Assembly: GCF_001612965.1 (NCBI RefSeq)
Contig: NZ_BDBL01000023.1
Coordinates: 1 to 64,000, forward strand
Source: Nocardia kruczakiae NBRC 101016
Lineage (GTDB): Bacteria > Actinomycetota > Actinomycetes > Mycobacteriales > Mycobacteriaceae
Direction of reading: 5' to 3'
Length of the DNA stretch: 64,000 nucleotides
The first letter of the stretch is position 1. Each line of letters opens with the position of its first letter. Positions 15,021 to 23,077 of the stretch are shown here, piece by piece. The notes below the pieces were generated by a model. That model made no database searches. It was not told the DNA's origin and was given only the letters and a program-made list of their open reading frames with translations. The translations under genes and the position numbers were made by a program.

Positions 15021-15986
15021 TCAGGCGGTGTGCAGTGCCGCCCGCAGCACCGAGACCGCTTGGGCGACCGCCGCTTTCGCCGCGTCGGTGTCGTGCATGG
15101 AGTTGACCATCACGAAATCGTGGATGATGCCGCCGTACCGGGTCTGGACGACGGGGACGCCGGCGTCGCGGAGTTTGGCGGCGAAGGCCTCGCCCTCGTC
15201 GCGCAGGACATCGGCCTCACCGGTGATCACCAGCGCCGGGGGCAGTCCGGCCAGCTGCTCGGTGGTGGCGCGCAGCGGGGAGGCCGTGATCTGGGCGCGG
15301 TCCGCTTCGCTGGTCGTGTACTGGTCCCAGAACCACCGCATACCTTCCCGGGTCAGGAAGTAGCCCTCGGCGAACTGCTCGTAGGACGGAGTGTCGAAGT
15401 TGGCGTCGGTGACGGGATAGAACAGCACCTGCTGGACGAACGAGACGTCGCCGCGCTCCTTCGCCATCAGCGTCAGCGCGATGGCCATATTGCCGCCCAC
15501 CGAATCGCCCGCGATCGCGATCCGGGCGGTGTCGAGGCCCTTCTCCGCGCCGTTCGAGCGCACCCACTGCGCGACCCGATAGGACTGCTCGTTGGCCACC
15601 GGGTAGCGCACCTCGGGGGAGCGGTCGTACTCGGGGAAGACGACGGCCGCGTGCACGCCCACGGCGAGATCGCGCACCAGCCGGTCGTGGGTGTGCGCGT
15701 CGCCGAACACCCAGCCGGCGCCGTGGGTGTACACGATGACGGGCAGCGTTTCGGTCACCCCCTGCGGTTTGACGATGCGGGCCCGGACCGACCCGGTCGG
15801 GCCGCCCTCGACCGTGATCCACTCCTCGTCGATCGCCGGCTTCTCGATCGGCGAATCCTGCACCGAGTCAACGGCTTTGCGTCCCTCCTCGGGCGGCAGC
15901 TGGTAGAGGAACGGCGGCTGTGCGGTCGCGTCGACGAACTCCTGAGCGGCCTGCTCCAGGGAGACGCCCAGCGGATTTCCGGTCAT
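15021..15986 (-). CDS. alpha/beta hydrolase, hormone-sensitive-lipase type
   Basis: Predicted cytosolic carboxylester hydrolase (esterase), 321 residues. The oxyanion motif is HGAGW rather than the usual HGGG. The nucleophile elbow is GDSVGGNMA, the acid is in GEADVLRDEG, and the His is in GGIIHDF, so the triad is complete. The ATG at 15986 is chosen because AAAGGA lies eight bases upstream; the frame stays open 13 codons further. Physiological substrate unknown. It ends nine bases from the tRNA terminator. Confidence 0.88.
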   Translation of the reverse strand: MTGNPLGVSLEQAAQEFVDATAQPPFLYQLPPEEGRKAVDSVQDSPIEKPAIDEEWITVEGGPTGSVRARIVKPQGVTETLPVIVYTHGAGWVFGDAHTHDRLVRDLAVGVHAAVVFPEYDRSPEVRYPVANEQSYRVAQWVRSNGAEKGLDTARIAIAGDSVGGNMAIALTLMAKERGDVSFVQQVLFYPVTDANFDTPSYEQFAEGYFLTREGMRWFWDQYTTSEADRAQITASPLRATTEQLAGLPPALVITGEADVLRDEGEAFAAKLRDAGVPVVQTRYGGIIHDFVMVNSMHDTDAAKAAVAQAVSVLRAALHTA

Positions 15987-16096
15987 CGGTGATTTCCTTT
16001 CGGCGGGGTGTGCGGCTGCGGACAACGCGGCGCCCGATCAGTTTCCGCTGGTGGGAGGGCAGCGCGCCCCTCGCTACGGGACGGGAAAACACCGGA

Positions 16097-17104
16097 TCAA
16101 GACACGGCGGCCACCAGCGGCGTCTCGCCGGAACCGGTGGACCGGAACCGGCGCTGATATTTACCGGGCGATATCCCGAGGCGGGCTATGAACGCGCGCC
16201 GCATCGCCTCGGTGCTGCCGTAGCCCGCCGCCATCGCCGCCTCGGTCACTCCGCGGCCGGCATGCAGCATGTCCCGGGCGACCCCGAAGCGGATGAAGGC
16301 GACGTATTCGGCGGGGGAGCGCTCCAATTCGGCGCGGAAGAGTCTGGTCAGATGCCGCGGGCTGACGTTGGCATGGGCCGCCAGCGTCCGAACGGTATGG
16401 GGGAAGGCGGGTTCCGCGCAGATGAGATCGACCACCTTGCGCACCAGTGGGCTGCGCGGCGCCGGCCCGGACAGCGAGGCCGAGAACTGCGACTGCCCGC
16501 CCGCGCGGTGCATGTACACCACCATCAACTGGGCGATCCGGCGCGCGATGTCGGGGCCGAAATCCTCCTCGACCATCGCCAATGCCAGGTCGACCCCGGC
16601 GGTCACGCCGGCCGAGCTGTAGAGGTTTCCGTCGCGTACGTAGATGTCGTCGGCGGCCACGTCGATCGCGGGATAGCGCCGCGCCAGATGTGCGGCGAAC
16701 TTCCAGTGTGTGGTGGCCCGGCGCCCGTCGAACAGGCCCAGTTCGGCGAGGACGAACGCGCCGCTGCACACCGATGCCAGGCGCCGCGTGTTCCAGGACA
16801 GTCGCCGTGCCGCCGTGAGCAGTTCGGGTGTGACGAATCGAGAGGGCGGCAGCTCACTGCCCGGTATGACGACGGTGTCGAAGACGCCGGCGTCGGCCGC
16901 CGCGACCGCGCATTCGATCCGGGCGCCGATCGAGGTCTGCACACTGCCGCCGTCCGCCGACACCAGCACGACCTCGTATCCCGGGCACGTCTGGTTGGCC
17001 TCGACGAAAACTTCCGCGGGGCCGGTGAAGTCGAGCATCTTGACCCCGTCGAAGACCAGTATTCCTACCCGCCGGCGCGGTAGATGGGCGAGTTCGAGGG
17101 TCAT
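16097..17104 (-). CDS. GlxA-type AraC family transcriptional regulator with DJ-1/PfpI domain
   Basis: DNA-binding regulator with an N-terminal amidotransferase-like sensor. Residues 1-190 form the DJ-1/PfpI domain (VGILVFDGVKMLDFTGPAEVF, with the Cys elbow SVCSGAFVLAELG). Residues about 220-325 carry two AraC-type helix-turn-helix units (HANVSPRHLTRLFRAELERSP and GVTEAAMAAGYGSTEAMRRAF). The ATG at 17104 matches the family start, although the frame is open further upstream. Divergent from the TetR gene with a 78-base gap, so the two may share control. Target genes unknown. Confidence 0.9.
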   Translation of the reverse strand: MTLELAHLPRRRVGILVFDGVKMLDFTGPAEVFVEANQTCPGYEVVLVSADGGSVQTSIGARIECAVAAADAGVFDTVVIPGSELPPSRFVTPELLTAARRLSWNTRRLASVCSGAFVLAELGLFDGRRATTHWKFAAHLARRYPAIDVAADDIYVRDGNLYSSAGVTAGVDLALAMVEEDFGPDIARRIAQLMVVYMHRAGGQSQFSASLSGPAPRSPLVRKVVDLICAEPAFPHTVRTLAAHANVSPRHLTRLFRAELERSPAEYVAFIRFGVARDMLHAGRGVTEAAMAAGYGSTEAMRRAFIARLGISPGKYQRRFRSTGSGETPLVAAVS

Positions 17105-17182
17105 CCCGCCATCATTGTGGAGTAACGCCTCCAGAACAAGCTTTGTGGTCGGGCTCGCAGTGTGATTGATACGGTGGGCGCC

Positions 17183-17806
17183 ATGGGGAGGCCACGGCAG
17201 TTCGACGAATCGGCGTTGCTCGACGCCGCCACCGAACTGTTCTGGTCGCAGGGGTTCGAACAGACGTCGGTCGAGGACGTCTCGCGCACGAGTGGCATCG
17301 GCAACGGCAGCATCTATGCCGCTTACCGCAGCAAACGTGGCCTGTTCCTCGCGGCCTTCGAACGCTACTGCGAGGGCCGCGCCCGCCTGGTTCGCGAGGT
17401 GGTGACCACGGCTCCCGGTTCGGCGCGCGCGGCCGTGCGCGCGTTGTTCGAGGCGATCATCGACGACTGCGTCGCACAGCCCGATCGGCGCGGCTGCCTG
17501 ATGCTCAACAGCATCGCCCAACTCGGCTCGCGCCTGCCCGAGGTGATCGGCATCGGGAATCGGACCACCGCCGCGATGGAACAGAGTGTCGCCGAGCGGT
17601 TACGCCGCGCCGCCGAGGAATCCGGTGCCGAACTCGATGCGGCGACCCTGGCCGCTTACAGCGCCGCGGTGGTGATGACCGCGCAGGGCCTCATTCAATT
17701 GAGTCGCTTGGGAACTCCGCTCTCGCGGTTGCGCGAGATCGCCGAGGTGTCGAGTCGCAATCTGCCCGGGGCGTGGGACGCTCCGGTCGCGGGCGGAGTC
17801 CTCTGA
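17183..17806 (+). CDS. TetR family transcriptional regulator
   Basis: One-component repressor, 207 residues. The N-terminal helix-turn-helix is clear: MGRPRQFDESALLDAATELF, then TSVEDVSRTSGIGNGSIYAAYRSKRGLF. The ligand-binding half has the RGCLMLNSIAQL pattern common in AcrR/YxaF-like members. An in-frame GTG at 17162 is possible, but MGRPRQF at 17183 is the usual start of this family. No ribosome site is evident, so the message may be nearly leaderless. The divergent GlxA-type gene is the likeliest neighbour under its control (inference). Confidence 0.88.
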   Translation: MGRPRQFDESALLDAATELFWSQGFEQTSVEDVSRTSGIGNGSIYAAYRSKRGLFLAAFERYCEGRARLVREVVTTAPGSARAAVRALFEAIIDDCVAQPDRRGCLMLNSIAQLGSRLPEVIGIGNRTTAAMEQSVAERLRRAAEESGAELDAATLAAYSAAVVMTAQGLIQLSRLGTPLSRLREIAEVSSRNLPGAWDAPVAGGVL

Positions 17807-17831
17807 CTGTCGTACTGCGGGGCGCCGTTCG

Positions 17832-18170
17832 TCAGCGGCCTCGCTGGGTGCGCACGTAGTCGACGGCGTCCTGCGTGACAGCGTCGGTGATGTCGGCGAA
17901 TTCCTCGTGCTTCTGGATGTAGCCCGCAACGAACGGGCAGATCGGCACGATGCGCAGACCGGCCTCGCGGGTACGGTCCAGTGCCTGCGAGACCAGGGCG
18001 CCGGCCAGGCCGCGTCCGGCGAAGTCGGAGTCGATTTCGGTGTGGTAGAAGATCCGCTGCCCGTCGTGGTCGAGGTATTCGGTGAAGCCGGCGAGCCGAT
18101 CGTCCACGCTGATTTCGAACCGCTCCGCGGCTTGCGTGACGACCGGGGAGGGTTGCTGTTCGGCGGTCAT
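17832..18170 (-). CDS. GNAT-like N-acetyltransferase, YjdJ type
   Basis: Small single-domain acetyltransferase of 112 residues in the GCN5-related superfamily. The core runs from RFEISVDDRLAGFTEYLDHDG through FYHTEIDSDFAGRGLAGALVSQAL (acetyl-CoA loop FAGRGLAGAL) to LRIVPICPFVAGYIQKHEEF, the signature of the YjdJ/Gtn10 subgroup. The ATG at 18170 gives the normal length; the frame is open further but lacks family similarity. Convergent with the TetR gene. Acceptor substrate unknown. Confidence 0.88.
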   Translation of the reverse strand: MTAEQQPSPVVTQAAERFEISVDDRLAGFTEYLDHDGQRIFYHTEIDSDFAGRGLAGALVSQALDRTREAGLRIVPICPFVAGYIQKHEEFADITDAVTQDAVDYVRTQRGR

Positions 18171-18403
18171 GGTCCCAGTATTGCGGCCCGGCCGGCCGGA
18201 ATCGGGCAGGTTCGGGCGAGGACGCGCGCGGCAGTGTGATCTTCGCCGCATTCTCGGCGGCTGACCGGTCGTTATTCGTCTCCGGTATTACTGGTGAAAA
18301 ATTGTTGTTCGAGTTCGCGGTCGAAATAACTGCACAATTCAATGGAAGCGCATCCGCAACTATCTGAGAATTACCTGACGGCAGACTTGGAATCTCCGGC
18401 GGT

Positions 18404-18422
18404 AACAAACTTGAAGTTTGTT
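18404..18422. repeat. inverted repeat in the AT-richer intergenic stretch
   Basis: AACAAACTT (18404-18412) mirrors AAGTTTGTT (18414-18422) around one base. Could be an operator or a weak A/T-rich terminator; no adjacent gene explains it. Confidence 0.6.
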
Positions 18423-18754
18423 TCTTGGTCGTGTCGCCCTTCCGGATGGCGCCGCAGCGGCTCCGATTGACGCGCTGACCTGCGGTGATGTCGAACGGGT
18501 AAGCAACAGGCGACGCGCCGGGAAATGATCGCGGACCGCGTATCCGGCAGCGGGACCAACCGCCGAATTGGCAGAAAAATCTCGGCTACTCGAGCGTTGC
18601 GGTATGGGGTACGCCGCTATTTCCGACCGCCCGCCAGGTATTTGCGCCCGGTCTCCGGAAGTGCTGTCTGGCTGCGAGTTTCGGCTCGGTTACGGCCGGG
18701 CAGACGGAGTGTGCAGGAGGTTGCGTAGGGATAACGATTGTGTAGAGTCGACGG

Positions 18755-18855
18755 TAACGCTGGCCGCAGCTGAGCTGGACTCGCTGCGGCCAGTGGATCT
18801 CAAATCGGCACTCCGATGATCCTTCGAATCCCCGCCCTCTCGCAAGGGATTTTCT
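18755..18855 (+). ncRNA. candidate small RNA of about 100 nt
   Basis: A sigma-A-like promoter (TTGCGT 18721-18726, 16-base spacer, TAGAGT 18743-18748) is followed by three hairpins. The first is an 11-bp perfect stem CTGGCCGCAGC/GCTGCGGCCAG (18760-18793). The second is ATCGG/CCGAT. The last is CCCT-CTCGCA-AGGG followed by ATTTTC, a weak terminator. No reading frame fits. Purely sequence-based. Confidence 0.35.
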
Positions 18856-18880
18856 CAGCCTCAGCAGAACCCGGCCGGCG

Positions 18881-19873
18881 TTAGCTCGATATGCGCTCGT
18901 CCGCGTCCGCCGCGGACCGCAACGCCACACTTTCCTGCGCCGCACGGCGTCCGGGGCCGAAGACGTAGGTCAGAAATCCGAGCTCGGCAACCAGCCCGAT
19001 ACCGATGCGCACCGGCGCGGGCCAGCCGGCGGGCGTGACGAATCCCTCGATCAGGCCCGATACCAACAGGACCGCCACCAGCCCGAGTGCGATCGTGGCC
19101 GTCGCCCGGCCCTGCCGGGCCAGCGCCTCGGCCCGCGACGACCGCCCCGGATCGATCAGCGTCCACCCCAGCTTCAGCCCCGCACCGCCGGCGACGAAAA
19201 CTGCCGTGAGTTCGAGCATGCCGTGTGGCAGCAGGAAACCGAAGAACGAGTCGAGCCGCCCGGCATCCGCCATCAGCCCGGCGGACACCCCCACGTTCAG
19301 CGCGTTCATGAACAGCAGATAGGCGGCCGGGAGAATCAGGATGCCGGTGAACAACGCGATCGCCGACACCCAGGCGTTGTTGGTCCACACCTGTGCGGCG
19401 AAGGCGTCGTGCGGATGTTCGGAGTAGTAGGACTCGAAGCGACCGCCGGGGGCGGTCAGCGATGCCGCGTCCGCAGGTAGCCCCAACGTCCTTCGCGCCG
19501 AACCGGAACCGGACACCCAGATGCCGATTCCGGCCGAGACGGCCAGGAACGCGGCCGCCACCCCGGCCCACCACGACCACGCTCGATACACCACGGCGGG
19601 AAACCGGTGGGTGACGAAATAGCCGATCTGCGACCAGGTGTCGGTCCGCGCGCCCAGCAGCCGCCCCCGCGCTCGCGCCAGGACCGCGCTGAGACCGTTG
19701 ATCAACTCCGGATCCGGTGAATGCGATTGCAGTCGCGCCAGCTGCTGGGAGGTGCGGCGATACAGGGCCACGAATTCGTCGACCTCGGCGCCGCTGAGGC
19801 GCCGCTGCGCGGTCAGCCGGTCGAGCCGATCCCAATGCCGCCGCTGCGCGAACGAATAGGCATCGACGTCCAT
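18881..19873 (-). CDS. SpoIIM/DUF95 family integral membrane protein
   Basis: Member of the stage II sporulation protein M family, which in non-sporulating actinobacteria is a conserved envelope protein of unknown role. In 330 residues: a soluble N-terminal helical part (MDVDAYSFAQRRHWDRLDRL; VDEFVALYRRTSQQLARLQ), then five to six membrane helices from about 100, with the family motif FLLPHGMLELTAVFVAGGAGLKLG near 215-238. Divergent from the RDD gene. SpoIIM, RDD, DUF58 and MoxR genes are also grouped in M. tuberculosis (Rv3691-Rv3695 region), indicating a shared function. Confidence 0.9.
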   Translation of the reverse strand: MDVDAYSFAQRRHWDRLDRLTAQRRLSGAEVDEFVALYRRTSQQLARLQSHSPDPELINGLSAVLARARGRLLGARTDTWSQIGYFVTHRFPAVVYRAWSWWAGVAAAFLAVSAGIGIWVSGSGSARRTLGLPADAASLTAPGGRFESYYSEHPHDAFAAQVWTNNAWVSAIALFTGILILPAAYLLFMNALNVGVSAGLMADAGRLDSFFGFLLPHGMLELTAVFVAGGAGLKLGWTLIDPGRSSRAEALARQGRATATIALGLVAVLLVSGLIEGFVTPAGWPAPVRIGIGLVAELGFLTYVFGPGRRAAQESVALRSAADADERISS

Positions 19874-19951
19874 CGGCTCCTCCTGTGTTCGTGCCGACCT
19901 CCACCCCGAAGGCTAGTTCGCACGCGCCCGATTCGGGATACTGGAGCGATC

Positions 19952-20782
19952 ATGGCCGATTTCACCACGGGGGAGGCCGTCTCCCTGCAGTTGCCGATCG
20001 CGCGCATCCCCACCCGCGCCGCGGCCTTCGCGATCGATCTGGTGCTGCAGCTCGTTCTCGCCCTTCTGTTGTTGTCGGCCGTCGTCGGCCTGCTGTTCCG
20101 ATTCGAACCCGACGGCGCGTGGGTCGATGTGGCCGTGCTGGTGACGATGGTGACCGTCCTCGTCGGATATCCGGTCGTCAGCGAAACCCTGATGCGCGGG
20201 CGGACGGTCGGAAAAATGGCCCTGGGCCTGCGTGTGGTGCGCGGCGACGGCGGTCCCGTCGATTTCCGGCACGCGCTGACCCGTGGACTCGCCGGCGCGC
20301 TCGTCGATTTCTGGAATCTCGGCGGGTTCGGTCTGGTGGCGGTGGTCACCTCACTGTGTTCGCCGCGGGCGCGGCGCGTCGGAGACATCCTGGCCGGCAC
20401 CGTCGTGGTGTCGGATCGGGCGCGAATTCCCATGCCCGCCTTGGCCGTCGCGCCGCCCTGGCTGGTCGACTGGGTGGGACGGCTGGACCTGTCCGGGCTC
20501 ACCGAGGATCTCGCACTGCCGGTGCGCCGGTATCTGACCCGCTTCCCGCAACTCACCCCGCAGGTACAGGCGGAACTCGGTGCGGCGCTGGTGGTCGCGG
20601 TCTGCGACCAACTGCGGGTGGCGCCACCGGCCGGATATCCGCCGCTGCAGATTCTCGGCGCGGTGATCGGGGAGCGGCAACGACGGATTCTGCCGCCACC
20701 ACGCCTGCCCTTCTGGCCGATGTCGCAGCAGTGGCCGGCACCCGCGCAGCCGTACGCCCCGGCGGTCCGGCCGGGAGCGTGA
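19952..20782 (+). CDS. RDD family membrane protein
   Basis: Polytopic membrane protein of 276 residues. The RDD domain lies at about 20-160, with the defining Arg and Asp residues in PTRAAAFAIDLVLQL and in VGKMALGLRVVRGDGG. The C-terminal half is soluble, with an RYLTRFPQLTPQVQAELGAAL helix. The ATG at 19952 (TGGAG five bases upstream) is preferred over the longer open frame, which overlaps the SpoIIM gene. It ends four bases from the convergent DUF58 gene. Function unknown; some RDD proteins act in ion exchange. Confidence 0.9.
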   Translation: MADFTTGEAVSLQLPIARIPTRAAAFAIDLVLQLVLALLLLSAVVGLLFRFEPDGAWVDVAVLVTMVTVLVGYPVVSETLMRGRTVGKMALGLRVVRGDGGPVDFRHALTRGLAGALVDFWNLGGFGLVAVVTSLCSPRARRVGDILAGTVVVSDRARIPMPALAVAPPWLVDWVGRLDLSGLTEDLALPVRRYLTRFPQLTPQVQAELGAALVVAVCDQLRVAPPAGYPPLQILGAVIGERQRRILPPPRLPFWPMSQQWPAPAQPYAPAVRPGA

Positions 20783-20786
20783 CCGC

Positions 20787-22079
20787 TCAGAGCGCTCCCG
20801 ACCGCTTCAGTTCCAGGTACTCGTCGGCCAGCGCCTCCGGCACGCGATCCGGCGCCGCGGCCACCACGTCGATTCCCTGGCGCTGCAAGGTTTCTCGCAC
20901 GATCGCGCGTTCGGTGAGCAGATGTTCGGCGGCCGCCGCGGCATAGACCTCGGCGGCGGAATCACGCCGGGTCGCGGTCGCGGCGATCTCCGGATCGGTG
21001 ACCGACACCAGCAGCACCCGGTGCCGACTGCTCAGCACCGGGAGTACCGGCAGCAGATTCTCTTCGACCATCGCCCCGTCGAGGCTGGTGAACCAGACCA
21101 CCAGGCTGCGCCGCCGGGTGTGGCGAACCGCGGTGCGGACCATCGCCGGGGTGTCGGCATCCAGCAGCGCGGGCACGACGCCCGAGAGGGCGTGCATCAG
21201 CTTGGGCTGCACGGCTTTTCCGCGCGCGCCCCGGACCTCGGCGCGGATCTCCCGATCGAAGGCCAGCAGATCGACGGTGTCCCCGGCCGCGGCCGCCAAA
21301 CCGCCCAGCAGCAGGGCGGCCTCGATGGCGGTGTCCAGCCGGGTCTGCTCGCCGAGCCGGGCGGCGCTGATCCGCCCGGTGTCCATCAACATCAGCACGT
21401 GGCGATTGCGCTCGGGCCGCCAGGTGCGGACCAGCACATCGGTCGCGCGGGCCGTGGCTCGCCAGTCGATGGAACGCACATCGTCACCGGCCACGTATTC
21501 GCGAAAGGAATCGAATTCCGAGCCCGGGCCGCGCAGGTTGGCGACCGATCGGCCGTCCAGATGCTGCAGCCGTTTCACCTTGGCGGCGAGGATCCGTTCG
21601 GTCCGGAACGGCGGCAGTGCCCGAACCGTGGCGGGAACGGTGCGGCGGAACTGCCGCCCCGCCAGGCCGAGCGGTCCGACCAGCCGAACCGTGACCGGCC
21701 CCGCGATCCGATCGCCGCGGCGAGCCGGACTGACGGTGGTGGCCAGCCGGGTGGTGGTGTTCGGCGGCAGACGCAACCGGTGGGTCTCGGCCGGTGCCTG
21801 CGCACTGGGCGGCCAGTCGTCCCACAGCAGCGCCCGCACTGCGCCCGGGCCGCGATTCAGGACCGTGAGTTCGACGGTGGCGGTGCGGCCGACACGGACG
21901 GTGGTGAGCGGCACCCGGGACAGTTCGAGAGCGTCGGTGCGACAGGCGATCACGTCGACGGCGACCAGCAGAGTCAGCACACCCGTCAGCACCACGACTC
22001 CGGCCCAGGACGGCAGTGCGAGCCCGACGACCACCGCCGCCACGGCCGCGCAGACGGCGAGCCGACCCGTCACGATCAT
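20787..22079 (-). CDS. DUF58 domain protein (MoxR-associated)
   Basis: 430-residue protein with two N-terminal membrane helices (about 8-45), an immunoglobulin-like region, then the DUF58 domain with the signature GSEFDSFREYVAGDDVRSIDWRATAR near 185-210. The C-terminal half resembles a von Willebrand A fold (HVLMLMDTGRIS). DUF58 proteins are partners of MoxR ATPases, probably chaperone-like in metal or cofactor insertion or envelope assembly (family knowledge; exact role unknown). The gene starts four bases after the moxR stop. Confidence 0.93.
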   Translation of the reverse strand: MIVTGRLAVCAAVAAVVVGLALPSWAGVVVLTGVLTLLVAVDVIACRTDALELSRVPLTTVRVGRTATVELTVLNRGPGAVRALLWDDWPPSAQAPAETHRLRLPPNTTTRLATTVSPARRGDRIAGPVTVRLVGPLGLAGRQFRRTVPATVRALPPFRTERILAAKVKRLQHLDGRSVANLRGPGSEFDSFREYVAGDDVRSIDWRATARATDVLVRTWRPERNRHVLMLMDTGRISAARLGEQTRLDTAIEAALLLGGLAAAAGDTVDLLAFDREIRAEVRGARGKAVQPKLMHALSGVVPALLDADTPAMVRTAVRHTRRRSLVVWFTSLDGAMVEENLLPVLPVLSSRHRVLLVSVTDPEIAATATRRDSAAEVYAAAAAEHLLTERAIVRETLQRQGIDVVAAAPDRVPEALADEYLELKRSGAL

Positions 22080-22083
22080 CGCG

Positions 22084-23067
22084 CTACACCGGAACCGGGA
22101 CCGCGGCCAACAGCGAGGACATCACGCCGTCACCGGTTACGCCGTCCAGTTCGGCCTCGGGACGCAGCTGCAGACGATGCCGCAGGACCGTCCCCGCAAC
22201 GGTTTTGACGTCGTCGGGAGTGACGAAGGCGCGTCCGTTCAGCCAGGCCAGGGCCCGAGCCGAGGCCAGCACCGCGGTCGCCCCGCGCGGTGACGCGCCG
22301 TGCTGAACCGCCGGGGAGGTGCGGGTCGCCCGGCACAGATCGACGATGTAGGCCAGCACCTCCGGATTGACCGTCACCTGCGCGACGGCGGCCCGCGCCG
22401 CCGCGATATGCGCCGCCCCCGCGACCGGTCGCACACCCGCCGCGCCCAGATCGCGCGGATCGAAGCCGGCGGCGTGGCGCTGCAGAATCCGGAATTCGTC
22501 GTCCCGGCCGGGCAACTGGATGTCCACCTTGAACAGGAACCGGTCCAGTTGCGCTTCCGGCAGCGGATAGGTGCCCTCCTGTTCGATCGGGTTCTGGGTC
22601 GCGATCACCACGAACGGATCGGGCAGCGGCTGCGGCACGCCGGCCACCGACACCTGCCGCTCCTCCATCGACTCCAGCAGTGCCGATTGGGTTTTCGGCG
22701 GTGTGCGGTTGATCTCGTCGGCGAGCAGCAGATTGGTGAAGACCGGGCCGCGGCGGAAGGTGAATTCGGCCGAATGCGGATCGTAGATCTGGGAGCCGGT
22801 GACATCGCCCGGCATCAGGTCCGGAGTGAACTGCACCCGGGTGTGCTCGAGTTCCAGCGCCGCGGCCAGCGATCGCACCAGCAGCGTCTTCGCCACGCCC
22901 GGAACACCTTCCAACAGCACATGGCCCCGGCACAGCAGCGCGAGTACCAGGTACAGCACCGCGTGGTCGTTGCCGACGACGGCCTTGCCGATCTCGGCAC
23001 GCACCTCGCCGAGCGCCCGGAGCGCCTGGTCGGCGGTGGGGGTGTGGTTGGTCTGTGCCGTTGTCAT
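22084..23067 (-). CDS. MoxR family AAA+ ATPase
   Basis: Cytosolic AAA+ ATPase, 327 residues. Walker A is GVPGVAKTLLVRSLA near 58-72 and Walker B LLLADEINRTPPKTQSALL near 114-132. Sensor 1 is in VIATQNPIEQEGTYPLPEAQLDRF. The C-terminal lid has GASPRGATAVLASARALAWL. It is thought to power maturation of a partner through the DUF58 protein encoded just downstream. Ten bases separate it from the upstream gene, consistent with one operon. Confidence 0.95.
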   Translation of the reverse strand: MTTAQTNHTPTADQALRALGEVRAEIGKAVVGNDHAVLYLVLALLCRGHVLLEGVPGVAKTLLVRSLAAALELEHTRVQFTPDLMPGDVTGSQIYDPHSAEFTFRRGPVFTNLLLADEINRTPPKTQSALLESMEERQVSVAGVPQPLPDPFVVIATQNPIEQEGTYPLPEAQLDRFLFKVDIQLPGRDDEFRILQRHAAGFDPRDLGAAGVRPVAGAAHIAAARAAVAQVTVNPEVLAYIVDLCRATRTSPAVQHGASPRGATAVLASARALAWLNGRAFVTPDDVKTVAGTVLRHRLQLRPEAELDGVTGDGVMSSLLAAVPVPV

Positions 23068-23077
23068 CCGGTCTCCG

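Larger units (their letters stand above)
18171..18880. other. 710-base gene-free stretch, locally AT-richer
   Basis: No convincing protein gene on either strand. Bases 18240-18430 have lower GC than the surroundings. The stretch holds an inverted repeat (18404-18422) and a promoter followed by hairpins (18721-18855). TTCGAATCCCCGCCCTCTCG at 18824-18843 resembles a tRNA 3' half, but no cloverleaf can be formed around it. Confidence 0.7.

Noticed and set aside
16097..17521. Longer version of the GlxA-type regulator starting at 17521
   Set aside because: The extra N-terminus is antisense to the TetR gene and has no DJ-1 domain features; ATG 17104 begins the known fold.
18824..18843. tRNA-like TTCGAATCCCCGCCC sequence
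   Set aside because: No matching T-stem, anticodon arm or acceptor partner within range, so not reported as a tRNA gene.
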